Shown piece after piece: positions 54,408 to 62,900 of a DNA stretch of 64,000 bases. Each line of letters starts with the position of its first letter. The first letter of the stretch is position 1. Position numbers and translations under genes: made by a program. Origin of the DNA: an uncultured Prevotella sp. (GTDB lineage: Bacteria; Bacteroidota; Bacteroidia; Bacteroidales; Bacteroidaceae); NCBI GenBank assembly GCA_944319915.1, contig CALUEY010000011.1, positions 1-64,000 of the forward strand, in the 5' to 3' direction. The notes under the pieces were generated by a model. It saw nothing but the letters and a program-made list of their open reading frames with translations, made no database searches and had not been told where the DNA came from.

Positions 54408-55721
54408 CTACTTCTGCCGTATGAAGATGTTGATGGGCGAGCCTGTGAGCTTCCAGTTTTCGCGTATCTTGTTCTCCAGGAACCGCTTGTAAGGCTCCTT
54501 GATGTACTGCGGCAGGTTGGCGTAGAACACGAACGACGGAATCTGGGTGTTGGGCAACTGCGAGCAGTACTTTATCTTTATGTACTTCCCCTTGATTGAT
54601 GGTGGCGGGTAAGCCTCGATGAGCGGCAGCATCACCTCGTTGAGCTTGGTGGTGCCTACGCGCATCTTGCGGCTTTGGTAAACGTCCTTGGCCGTCTCGA
54701 GCACCTTGAATATGCGCTGCTTGGTGAGGGCGGAGGCGAACACTATGGGGAAGTCGGTGAAAGGGGCCATGCGCTGGCGTATGGCCGCGGTGAAGGTGTC
54801 GATTACCTTCTGCGTCTTGTCCTCCACCAAGTCCCACTTGTTCACCACCACCACGAGGCTCTTGTTGTTCTTCTGTATTATCTGGAAGATGTTCATGTCT
54901 TGCGCCTCTATGCCCCGCGTGGCGTCGATCATGAGGATGCACACGTCGCTGTTCTCTATGGCACGGATGGAGCGCATCACCGAGTAATACTCAAGGTCTT
55001 CGGTCACCTTGTTCTTCTTGCGTATGCCGGCAGTGTCTACGAGGTAGAAGTCGAAGCCGAACTTATCGTACCGCGTGTATATGCTGTCGCGGGTGGTGCC
55101 TGCTATCTCGGTTACGATGTTGCGCTCCTCGCCTATGAAGGCGTTGATGATGCTGCTCTTGCCGGCGTTGGGGCGGCCCACCACGGCAAAGCGGGGGATG
55201 CCCTCCTCCAGCAGTTCGCCACTGGCCTTGGGCAGCTTCTCCACCACGGCATCGAGCAGGTCGCCCGTGCCGCTGCCCGATATGGCGCTCACGCAATAGG
55301 GGTCGCCAAGGCCGAGCGAGTAGAACTCGGCGGCGTAGTAACGCTGTGCGTTGTCGTCAGACTTGTTGGCCACGAGGATTACGGGGAGCTTGGTGCGCCG
55401 CAGTATGTTGGCCACGTCCATGTCGAGGTCGGTCACCCCGTTGGTCACGTCTACCAGGAAGAGCACCAGATCGGCCTCTTCGGTGGCTATGAGCACCTGT
55501 TTGCGTATCTCCCCTTCGAAGATGTCGTCGGAGTTTACCACCCATCCGCCGGTGTCAACTACGGAGAACTCGCGCCCGTTCCATTCGCACTTGCCGTACT
55601 GGCGGTCGCGCGTGGTGCCGGCCTCATCGCTCACAATCGCCTGGCGCGACTGGGTGAGGCGGTTGAAAAGTGTAGACTTGCCCACGTTGGGCCGTCCTAC
55701 TATCGCTACTAAGTTTGCCAT
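54408..55721 (-). CDS. der: Ribosome biogenesis GTPase Der (EngA)
   Basis: 437 residues. Two tandem GTPase domains: [20 protein letters not shown] with DTGGWV and NKSD; and [20 protein letters not shown] with DTAGIRKK and [10 protein letters not shown]. The C-terminal KH-like domain ends [11 protein letters not shown]. It assists 50S subunit maturation. It lies 101 nt after era on the same strand, the conserved era-der order of Bacteroidales. Confidence 0.96.
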   Translation of the reverse strand: MANLVAIVGRPNVGKSTLFNRLTQSRQAIVSDEAGTTRDRQYGKCEWNGREFSVVDTGGWVVNSDDIFEGEIRKQVLIATEEADLVLFLVDVTNGVTDLDMDVANILRRTKLPVILVANKSDDNAQRYYAAEFYSLGLGDPYCVSAISGSGTGDLLDAVVEKLPKASGELLEEGIPRFAVVGRPNAGKSSIINAFIGEERNIVTEIAGTTRDSIYTRYDKFGFDFYLVDTAGIRKKNKVTEDLEYYSVMRSIRAIENSDVCILMIDATRGIEAQDMNIFQIIQKNNKSLVVVVNKWDLVEDKTQKVIDTFTAAIRQRMAPFTDFPIVFASALTKQRIFKVLETAKDVYQSRKMRVGTTKLNEVMLPLIEAYPPPSIKGKYIKIKYCSQLPNTQIPSFVFYANLPQYIKEPYKRFLENKIRENWKLTGSPINIFIRQK

Positions 55722-55822
55722 CTGCTTGTCTTGTTTGGTAATTCATTAATATTTACCCGCCCCATTCCGCCACTCGTCTGATGGGCGCGGGGCGCGGCGC
55801 TTGCGCCCGCCAAGCCGCCCTC

Positions 55823-56704
55823 TCACTGGGGGTTGTAGCCAAAGCTGTCGAGCTCGCGCTCGGAGCTGCGCCAGTCTTTGTCCACCTTGACGAACACTTC
55901 GAGGTACACACTCTTGCCGAAGAAACGCTCAAGAGCCTTGCGGCTCTCGGTGCTCACCTTCTTCAGGGCCACGCCCCTGTGGCCTATCACGATGCCCTTC
56001 TGCGAGTCGCGCTCCACGTAGATCACGGCGTTGATGTGTATGTGGGTGTCGTCCTCCTTGAAGCTCTCCACCCTCACCTCCACCGAATAGGGTATCTCCT
56101 TGGCGTAGTAGAGCAGTATCTTCTCGCGGATTATCTCGCTCACGAAGAAGCGGGCGGGCTTGTCGGTTAGCTGGTCCTTGCCGAAATAAGGCGGGCTCTC
56201 GGGCAGCAGCTCGCCGATGCGCCTTAACAGCACGTCGGTGCCAAACTTGTTGAGCGCCGATATGGGCAGAATCTCGGCCTTGGGCAGCAGCACGTGCCAG
56301 CGCTCTACTATCTGCCCGAGCGTCTTCTGGTCGGTCTGGTCTATCTTGTTGATGAGCAGCAGCACCGGAACGCTCATCTTCGCCACCTTGTCGAGGAAGT
56401 CGCGGTTCTTCGTGGGGTCTTCCACCACGTCAGTTACGTAGAGGAGCACGTCGGCGTCCTGCAGGGCCGACTCCGAGAAGGCGAGCATCGACTCCTGCAG
56501 CTTGTAGTTGGGCTTGAGCACACCGGGCGTGTCGGAGAATACGATTTGCATCTCGGGCGTGTTCACTATGCCCATGATGCGGTGGCGCGTGGTCTGCGCC
56601 TTGAACGTGGCAATGGAGATGCGCTCGCCCACGAGCTGGTTCATAAGCGTGGACTTGCCCACGTTAGGGTTGCCCACTATGTTCACGAATCCTGCCTTGT
56701 GCAT
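55823..56704 (-). CDS. era: GTPase Era
   Basis: 293 residues from ATG 56704 ([20 protein letters not shown]); an in-frame ATG three codons earlier (56713) is also possible. G1 [14 protein letters not shown]2 AQTTRHRI, G3 FSDTPGV, G4 NKIDQTD. The C-terminal KH domain has ERDSQKGIVIGHRGVALKKV. It binds 16S rRNA near the 3' end. A separate promoter lies at 56775-56782. Confidence 0.95.
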   Translation of the reverse strand: MHKAGFVNIVGNPNVGKSTLMNQLVGERISIATFKAQTTRHRIMGIVNTPEMQIVFSDTPGVLKPNYKLQESMLAFSESALQDADVLLYVTDVVEDPTKNRDFLDKVAKMSVPVLLLINKIDQTDQKTLGQIVERWHVLLPKAEILPISALNKFGTDVLLRRIGELLPESPPYFGKDQLTDKPARFFVSEIIREKILLYYAKEIPYSVEVRVESFKEDDTHIHINAVIYVERDSQKGIVIGHRGVALKKVSTESRKALERFFGKSVYLEVFVKVDKDWRSSERELDSFGYNPQ

Positions 56705-56774
56705 GGTTGTCATTGTTGCGTTTGTATGATGGCCGCGGCCGCCGGCATGCGCCGCAGCATTATGAATCAGGTTG

Positions 56775-56782
56775 CAAATATA
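56775..56782 (-). promoter_or_regulatory. -7 box of the era-der operon
   Basis: Read on the minus strand it is TATATTTG, 70 nt before the ATG at 56704. Confidence 0.6.
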
Positions 56783-57375
56783 GCATTTTTGCGGCAGAAC
56801 GCCAAACATTCAGCGCGGAATCAGCCACAAGGACTCCACGGCGGCCCTATGGCCGCCCGCACACCGCAGGAGATAGGCCACCATGCCAAAAGCCGCATTG
56901 TTTGCGCGCACACCCTCACAACTACATTATTAATATGTGTGCAAAAAGAATCGACAAAAAAGTTTTGGCAGTTCGGAAAAAAGCAGTACATTTGCCGCCA
57001 AACTCAACGGAAACATGGCAGAGTGGCAACAGCAAACCGCCCCAATGCACAAAAACGCAAGCCGGGATGCCGGCACCGCCTGCCACCGCAAGAGAATGGA
57101 ACGCGAAGCCACACTTCGCCATATTGGACGCCTCCTGAAACAAGGAGGGCAATGCAACAGGAGAACGTGAAGCTCGCCCACGCCAGTACCAGCTGACACG
57201 GCCGGCAAAGCCTTGGTTACATGAGAAAGTGTATTCAAAATATTAGTTTCACGGCGTCGGGCCTTGCCGCCACAAGCGGCAGAGGCACGGCGGCAACATC
57301 GTGCCGCACCGTGGCCGGCCTCGGCTGGCTGAGCGGCGCAGGCCGCCACCGGCGCGGGAACTCACACGCAGAACG
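56783..57375. other. Region between era and the YjbH-like pair
   Basis: A TACATTTG box on the plus strand (56987-56994) may drive the YjbH-like genes through a leader of almost 380 nt. The short frames here have no family features. Confidence 0.4.
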
Positions 57376-58317
57376 ATGAAGCACTCACCAAGCCAAGGGC
57401 CGGCCATGGCCCAGGAAAGCCCTGCCAGGGTGCAACGCTGCCTCTTCTACATCGCCATGGCACTATGCTGCTGTAGCGAGGCCAACGCGCAGCGGTGGCT
57501 GACGGAGAGCCGCGCAGACTTCTTCTGCGGCGTGGACTTCAACTACCGCGACATTACCCACAACAAGGTGTACGACATCCTGCTCAACCTAACGCCGGGG
57601 GCGAAGTGGTATTTCCCGCGCCACTGGCAGGCAAGCGTGCAGGTGCTGGTGCCTGTATACAACGACTACGGCGACTACTACAAGAAGGTGAGGCTCAACG
57701 TGGCTTCCATTTCAAAGGAATGGCACTTCGGCGGGCGGTTCTTCATCAAAGGCACCGGCGGCCTCTTCACCTCCGAACGCTACGGCGTCGACGTGAAGGC
57801 CATGTACGTTGCCACCGAGTGGCTGGCCCTCAGGGCGCAAGCCGGGGTGACGGGCTTCTGCTCGATGGCCACAGGGTGGACGGCAAGCAGGATGGAGCGC
57901 GTCACCGGCACCATGGAGGCCGACTTCTACCTGCCGCGCTGGAACACCGAGTTCAGGCTCAGGGGGGGGCGCTACATCTACGAGGACTATGGGGCAACGG
58001 TGGAGGCCATGCGCCACTTCACGCACTGCACCGTGGGCGTGTTCGGCGAGTACAGCGACCAGTGGGAGGCCAACGCGGGCTTCAAGGTGGTGATGATGAT
58101 ACCGCCATACAGGCGCAGGCAAAGGGCCGTCAACGTGCGCCCGGCGTCTAACTTCCGCCTTACCAACAACTTCTCCGCCGAGCCTTACGCCATGCAGATG
58201 TACGAAACCGACCCGGAGGAGAACGAACGCGAGGGGTGGTTCTGCCGCGACAGTCTGCACTGGGGAGTGAACAACATGACCCGCGATTTTGAGATAAGGG
58301 GGAGGGAAGCAGAGTGA
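57376..58317 (+). CDS. YjbH-like protein, probable C-terminal half
   Basis: 313 residues from ATG 57376; ATG 57406 is an alternative. A hydrophobic export signal (CLFYIAMALCCCSEANAQRW) is followed by a beta-barrel-like chain of alternating strands (FFCGVDFNYRDITHNKVYDI, HWQASVQVLVPVYNDYGDYY, NTEFRLRGGRYIYEDYGATV). The end, AMRHFTHCTVGVFGEYSDQW followed by ANAGFKVVMMIPP, recalls the C-terminal part of YjbH (DUF940), a protein tied to exopolysaccharide export. Overlaps the next gene, the N-terminal-like half, by 4 nt. The half-protein reading is inference. Confidence 0.6.
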   Translation: MKHSPSQGPAMAQESPARVQRCLFYIAMALCCCSEANAQRWLTESRADFFCGVDFNYRDITHNKVYDILLNLTPGAKWYFPRHWQASVQVLVPVYNDYGDYYKKVRLNVASISKEWHFGGRFFIKGTGGLFTSERYGVDVKAMYVATEWLALRAQAGVTGFCSMATGWTASRMERVTGTMEADFYLPRWNTEFRLRGGRYIYEDYGATVEAMRHFTHCTVGVFGEYSDQWEANAGFKVVMMIPPYRRRQRAVNVRPASNFRLTNNFSAEPYAMQMYETDPEENEREGWFCRDSLHWGVNNMTRDFEIRGREAE

Positions 58318-59057
58318 TGAAGCACGGCTTGAAGTTTGCAATGACGCTCCTGCTGGCAACCGGCACGCTGCCCACGGCCGCCGAGGAATACGGCGGCATA
58401 ACCGGGCTGATACATACGCCGTCGGCCGAGATGAACCCTGCGGGCATGGCGCGCATAGGCGCTTTCTTCCTCAACAAGGAGTTCCTGCCCGACGCCATGC
58501 GCTACAACGACGCCAACGGAGTGGCCACGAAGTACCACACAACCGACCACTTCCTGGCCATCGCCCCGTTCGACTGGATTGAGCTTGCCTACACCTGCAC
58601 GCTGATGAAGGGAATGAGGGGCGGCAAGGCGCGCTACTTCATGAAGGACCGCCACGTGTCGCTAAAGCTGAGGGTGATAAAGGAGGGCAAGTGGATGCCG
58701 GCAATAGCCGTGGGAACCACAGACCCTTACCACTTCTCAAGCAGCGAGACGCCCGACTACTTCCGCAACTACTACGGCGCGGCCACCAAGCACTTCAGCC
58801 TGCGAGGCCACGAGCTGGGGGCGCACGTGGCATATAGGTGGTACAAGGAAGAGAGCAACAAGAAGTGGCAGGGCATCACGTGCGGCCTCACATACCGCCC
58901 GGCCTTCGCGCCAAACCTGCGCGGCATAGTTGAATACACCGGCGACGACATAAACATAGGCGCCGACTGCTATCTATGGAAGCTGCTCTTCGTGCAGGCT
59001 AGCCTGCAAAACGGCAAGTACTTCAGCGGCGGCATGATGCTGCAAATACAGCTTTAG
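58314..59057 (+). CDS. YjbH-like protein, N-terminal domain
   Basis: 247 residues; signal peptide (FAMTLLLATGTLPTAAEE). GGITGLIHTPSAEMNPAGMA is the typical start of mature YjbH-like proteins, followed by KYHTTDHFLAIAPFDWIELA, KARYFMKDRHVSLKLRVIKE and WMPAIAVGTTDPYHFSSSET. About a third of E. coli YjbH in length. Barrel-like outer-membrane protein, probably involved in surface polysaccharide. Its start overlaps the preceding gene by 4 nt, so the two halves are made together. Confidence 0.7.
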   Translation: MMKHGLKFAMTLLLATGTLPTAAEEYGGITGLIHTPSAEMNPAGMARIGAFFLNKEFLPDAMRYNDANGVATKYHTTDHFLAIAPFDWIELAYTCTLMKGMRGGKARYFMKDRHVSLKLRVIKEGKWMPAIAVGTTDPYHFSSSETPDYFRNYYGAATKHFSLRGHELGAHVAYRWYKEESNKKWQGITCGLTYRPAFAPNLRGIVEYTGDDINIGADCYLWKLLFVQASLQNGKYFSGGMMLQIQL

Positions 59058-59177
59058 CCCCGCCACCGACCCGCCCGCAGCCCAAGGACGGCCCCACGGC
59101 CCGGAAAGGCAGCCAAGGGGCAACGGAAAGGCAACAACAAAAGGATACTCAATGTTTAACAAATAAATTAAAAACGC

Positions 59178-60347
59178 ATGAAGAAAATCGTAAAGATCGG
59201 AATGTTCGCATTCCTCGGCGTGACGATGTCCGCCGGAATCGTAAGCTGCAGCGACCCTGACCCGAACTATGAGACCGTGGTGCCGCCTACGGTATCAGTG
59301 TCAAACAGCATCACCGGCCGCGTGACTAACATGGACGGAACGGTGCTCGCAGCCACAGTGAAGCTTGACGGCAACGCCGTGCAGACCAAGACCGATGGCA
59401 CCTTCGCTTTCGAGAACGTGACCGCTGGCAACCACACGATCACTGCCGAGGCAAGCGGCAAGATAACAAAGGAGATGACCGTGACTGTGGCCGCTGGCAA
59501 CACCGCCACCAACACCGTGTGCAACTTCGCGCTGGCCAACGTCGGCACAACGGTAACCGTTGAAGCCAACACCGTGACGGAGAAGACCGTGGAGTCGGAG
59601 ACCATCACCGGCAACGAGGCCGGCAAGGTAACCGTAGACGTGGAGGTACCGGCCAACACGCTGCCCGAGGGGAGCACCATCATCATCACCCCGCTCTACA
59701 GCATGGACGAAGCCGCAAGCGGCCGCGCACAGGAAACCGTGACGCTCATTGGAACAGAGGTGAAATGCTCCGACCCCAACGCACAGCTGCAGCAGCCCAT
59801 CTCGCTTACCTATGACATCGACGCATCGGTGAGCGGCTCCATCAGCGTGCTCAAGCTCGTGAACAACCAGTGGGTGAACGCTGCCTACACAGTAAACGGC
59901 AACAAGGTAACCGTAGAGGCCGACCAGCTGACTTCCTACGTAATCAACCTCGTGGCCAACGTAACCACTGCCAATGCCACCGAACAGCTCTCGTTCGAGA
60001 GGAGCCTTTGGGACAACCTCTACGGCGGCACCAGCATCACAGTTGACAACGCATCGTACACCTACCACATGGGTACCGAGATCTCAGCGTCTGCCAACAA
60101 CAAGGTTTGCGCTTACCTCAAAGAGATAGTGGCCCGCCGCACAGGCTCTTCAGTGGCCACCGTAACCGGCACCTACCCGCTCAACGTTACGCTGCCCTTC
60201 GGCACCGCACTGCGCGTAAGCGGCACCCAGGAGGTGGAGACAGTCACCGTGTCGGCCCTCAGCGGCACCGCCACCGGCCGCCAGTATGGCACCGTGAGCA
60301 TCAAGGCTGAGGCCTTCAACCGCGAGCACACCGGCGGAAGCAACTAA
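59178..60347 (+). CDS. DUF3869-like lipoprotein with carboxypeptidase-regulatory-like domain
   Basis: 389 residues. Lipobox-like MSAGIVSCSDPDP with Cys24. Residues 40-115 form a beta-sandwich of the CarboxypepD_reg type (SITGRVTNMDGTVLAATVKL, GTFAFENVTAGNHTITAEAS). A longer Thr/Val-rich domain follows (TVDVEVPANTLPEGSTIIIT, LTYDIDASVSGSISVLKLVN), as in DUF3869 proteins of gut Bacteroidales. Anchored at the surface or in the periplasm; no enzyme motif. It follows the YjbH pair by 120 nt and is closed by a strong terminator. Confidence 0.75.
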   Translation: MKKIVKIGMFAFLGVTMSAGIVSCSDPDPNYETVVPPTVSVSNSITGRVTNMDGTVLAATVKLDGNAVQTKTDGTFAFENVTAGNHTITAEASGKITKEMTVTVAAGNTATNTVCNFALANVGTTVTVEANTVTEKTVESETITGNEAGKVTVDVEVPANTLPEGSTIIITPLYSMDEAASGRAQETVTLIGTEVKCSDPNAQLQQPISLTYDIDASVSGSISVLKLVNNQWVNAAYTVNGNKVTVEADQLTSYVINLVANVTTANATEQLSFERSLWDNLYGGTSITVDNASYTYHMGTEISASANNKVCAYLKEIVARRTGSSVATVTGTYPLNVTLPFGTALRVSGTQEVETVTVSALSGTATGRQYGTVSIKAEAFNREHTGGSN

Positions 60348-60411
60348 ACGCCGCACTGACCTGCCACAGAAGCCGCAGCCTGCTGCGGCCCTGGCAGCAA
60401 CGCAGCCATGC

Positions 60412-60456
60412 AACTGCAAGCCCCTGCGCCACACAGGCCGGGGCTTGCAGTTTTTT
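60412..60456 (+). terminator. Rho-independent terminator
   Basis: A perfect 13-bp stem AACTGCAAGCCCC (60412-60424) with 60440-60452, followed by a T-run. It closes the lipoprotein gene. Confidence 0.9.
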
Positions 60457-60595
60457 CGTTTCACGCCCATACCCAGCCATTCACAAGCATGGGAAACCAC
60501 TTGCGAATGCCGCCGCGTAAGCATATTTCCTATTCCCTCCCCTGCGCAGCGCAGTTGAGTGGAAAGTCCTTGACGCTCCATATAACACCCTTGAG

Positions 60596-60780
60596 CTATG
60601 CAAGTTCTGGATAAGCAGTTTCTTGATTACCATACGACCCACCAGCTGGAGTGGTAACCGTAAACGTCCACGGCAGCTCCATCATCCCGCCATAGCTCAA
60701 GTAAAGCAAGCCATAGTCGGCAGCAGCGCAGTCCTCAAGCACGGGCGCACTGAAAGTAAGCGACACATGGCATAAGTGCG
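60596..60780 (-). pseudogene. C-terminal fragment of an unknown protein
   Basis: A minus-strand frame without a start reads SLTFSAPVLEDCAAADYGLL, YLSYGGMMELPWTFTVTTPA, GGSYGNQETAYPELA and stops at 60596. The text is protein-like and of beta-domain character, while no ATG precedes it. Probably the remains of a surface-protein gene. Confidence 0.35.
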
Positions 60781-60909
60781 AATATGCCGATAAAGCAATA
60801 ATATTGGTTTAGCGCCTAACGATTTTTTAGGGGTATGATTCGGGTTAATACAATGCTTTGAGGTGGAACATCAGATTTTGGTCGAAAATGCTACACCATG
60901 TATATAACA

Positions 60910-60949
60910 CCACGGCGCGCCGCCTGCAAATGCAGGCGGCGCGCCGTGG
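60910..60949 (-). terminator. Perfect 18-bp GC-rich hairpin after fabH
   Basis: Arms 60910-60927 and 60932-60949 (CCACGGCGCGCCGCCTGC) around a 4-nt loop, 26 nt after the fabH stop. No T-run on the minus strand; the plus strand has CTTTTCTT. Confidence 0.65.
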
Positions 60950-60974
60950 CTTTTCTTACGTTGTGGCTACTCTC

Positions 60975-61994
60975 TCACTTCGCCTCGTGAACGGAGCTGC
61001 CGTCGTAGGCCCACTTCACATAGGAAGCGCCGTGGACGAAGCCTGCGCCGAAGGCGGTGAAGATGAGGTTGTCGCCTTTCTTCAGCTTCTTCTCATTGTC
61101 CCAAAGGGCCAACGGGATGGTGGCGGCACTCGTGTTGCCGTAGTGCTCTATGTTGACCATCACGTGGTCAATAGGCACCTCAAGCCGCTTTGCCACGGCC
61201 TCAATGATGCGCATATTGGCCTGGTGAGGCACTATGTAGGCAATGTTGTCTTTGTTGAGGCCGTTGCGCTCGGCAATGAGAGCGCAGTCATCGCTCATGC
61301 TCGTCACGGCATAGCGGAACACCGTGCGCCCCTCTTGATAGAGGTAATGCAGGCGGTGGTCAACGGTGAACGGTGACGGCGGGCATACGGAGCCTCCTGC
61401 CTTTACGTGGAGGAACGGAAGGCCCTTGCCGTCGGTGCGGAAGTGTGAGTCCATAAGGCCCACGCCCTCTTCCGTGGTGGCCTCTACGAGCACGGCGGCG
61501 GCACCGTCACCAAAGAGCGGACAGGTGCTGCGGTCGGTATAATCGACCACGGACGACATCTTGTCGGCTCCGATGACGATTATCTTCTTGTAGCGACCGC
61601 TCTGTATCATCGACGAAGCCACGTCGAGCGTATAGAGGAAACCGCAGCAGGCAGCCCAAAAGTCGAACGCAAAGGCGTTCTTAAGCCCGAGCTTGCCCAA
61701 TACGATCGATGCCGTGGACGGGAACTGGTAATCGGCCGTGGAGGTGGTGACGATTAGAGCATCGATGGTGTCGGGGTCTACGCCCGTCTTGCGGAGCAAC
61801 TGCTTGGCGGCCTTGCGCGCCATGTAAGACGTGCCGAGACCTTCCTCGCTGAGTATGCGGCGCTCCTTGATGCCCACACGCGTCATAATCCACTCATCGT
61901 TGGTGTCGACCATGCGCGACAACTCATCGTTGTTGAGCACATAGTCGGGAACATAGCCTCCGATGCCGGTGATTACCGCGTTTATTTTCTCCAT
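60975..61994 (-). CDS. fabH: Beta-ketoacyl-ACP synthase III
   Basis: 339 residues. Catalytic Cys in [20 protein letters not shown], His in [19 protein letters not shown], Asn in [20 protein letters not shown]. It condenses acetyl- or branched acyl-CoA with malonyl-ACP to start fatty-acid synthesis. The ATG overlaps the rpmF stop by 1 nt (TAATG). The usual next gene in Bacteroidales, era, lies more than 4 kb away here. Confidence 0.97.
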   Translation of the reverse strand: MEKINAVITGIGGYVPDYVLNNDELSRMVDTNDEWIMTRVGIKERRILSEEGLGTSYMARKAAKQLLRKTGVDPDTIDALIVTTSTADYQFPSTASIVLGKLGLKNAFAFDFWAACCGFLYTLDVASSMIQSGRYKKIIVIGADKMSSVVDYTDRSTCPLFGDGAAAVLVEATTEEGVGLMDSHFRTDGKGLPFLHVKAGGSVCPPSPFTVDHRLHYLYQEGRTVFRYAVTSMSDDCALIAERNGLNKDNIAYIVPHQANMRIIEAVAKRLEVPIDHVMVNIEHYGNTSAATIPLALWDNEKKLKKGDNLIFTAFGAGFVHGASYVKWAYDGSSVHEAK

Positions 61995-62182
61995 TATTCT
62001 GCCACTTCTTCCTTAACTATTGCTACCTTGCCACGATAGTAGCCGCAGGTGGGGCATACGTGGTGGTAAACGTAGTATGCGCCGCAGTTGGGGCATACGG
62101 CCAGCGTGGGAGCTACAGCTCCGTCGTGGGTTCTTCTTTTGCGTGTACGAGTCTTAGACTGTCTTCTTTTAGGATGTGCCAT
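61994..62182 (-). CDS. rpmF: 50S ribosomal protein L32
   Basis: 62 residues: [20 protein letters not shown], then the four-Cys zinc ribbon [20 protein letters not shown]. Normal length. It lies 5 nt after the DUF177 gene and overlaps fabH by 1 nt. Confidence 0.98.
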   Translation of the reverse strand: MAHPKRRQSKTRTRKRRTHDGAVAPTLAVCPNCGAYYVYHHVCPTCGYYRGKVAIVKEEVAE

Positions 62183-62187
62183 TTTCT

Positions 62188-62727
62188 TTAATCTTTAATT
62201 ATTGTTTTTAATTTCTCTAATCCACTCCACCGCGGGTCTGCCGCCTGCGGCCCTTGTGCGTCTGCGGGATTTGCGGCTGCATGCTCACGCAGTGCCTCCA
62301 CCATGGCGGGATTGCACTCTCCATCGGCGTGGACGTGCTTTATGGGTATGGCCAAAGCCAAGAATTCGTAGATGTTCCACGCCACGTCTATCACGCCATC
62401 GTCCTCGGCCACGGTCACAACGAGGTTGTCAGCAACCAGGTTTCCCTCGCCGAGGCGCGCCGTAAGCTGCCCGTCGGTGCTTATCAGCAGCCTCATGTCG
62501 TCAAGGCAGCGGTCACACTGCACGGTGACGGTGGCATCGATGTGGAACACAAGCTCGAAATAGCTTGTGGCAACGCGCCTCACGGCAAGCGTCACAGCGG
62601 CATCACCTCGCCTCACTTCGGGGGCTCCAACGGCCTCGAAGTAGCTGTCGCCGAGGCTGAAGCTAAACGTCTGCCCGTCCTCGCCGATGTTCCTAAGGTC
62701 TATCTTCAGTGATTCAAAACCGTCCAT
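62188..62727 (-). CDS. DUF177 (YceD-like) protein
   Basis: 179 residues from ATG 62727 (MDGFESLKIDLRNIGEDGQT); the longer frame from 62799 would take up most of the leader. YceD features: VTVQCDRCLDDMRLLISTDG (C-x-R-C-L) and DVAWNIYEFLALAIPIKHVH, with a terminal Cys (GECNPAM). YceD proteins precede rpmF in most bacteria and act in 23S rRNA or L32 metabolism. Promoter at 62814-62821. Confidence 0.9.
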   Translation of the reverse strand: MDGFESLKIDLRNIGEDGQTFSFSLGDSYFEAVGAPEVRRGDAAVTLAVRRVATSYFELVFHIDATVTVQCDRCLDDMRLLISTDGQLTARLGEGNLVADNLVVTVAEDDGVIDVAWNIYEFLALAIPIKHVHADGECNPAMVEALREHAAANPADAQGPQAADPRWSGLEKLKTIIKD

Positions 62728-62813
62728 TTGCCAGTCTCCGTATGTCAGCAGCGACCTGCCCCGCACCTTGTGGCCATCGGCCACGCCACGTGCAGACACT
62801 ATATTTCGGGCTG

Positions 62814-62821
62814 CAAAGTTA
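62814..62821 (-). promoter_or_regulatory. -7 box of the DUF177-rpmF-fabH operon
   Basis: Read on the minus strand it is TAACTTTG; the leader to 62727 is about 80 nt. Confidence 0.6.
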
Positions 62822-62900
62822 CGAATTATTTTTCATATCCGGCAATCATATTGCATTTTTTTACTCCTTTGGCGATGATATGACTGCCTACAAGACTGCC

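Noticed and set aside
60858-61376. Plus-strand frame opposite fabH
   Set aside because: Begins in the GC-rich terminator hairpin and mirrors fabH.
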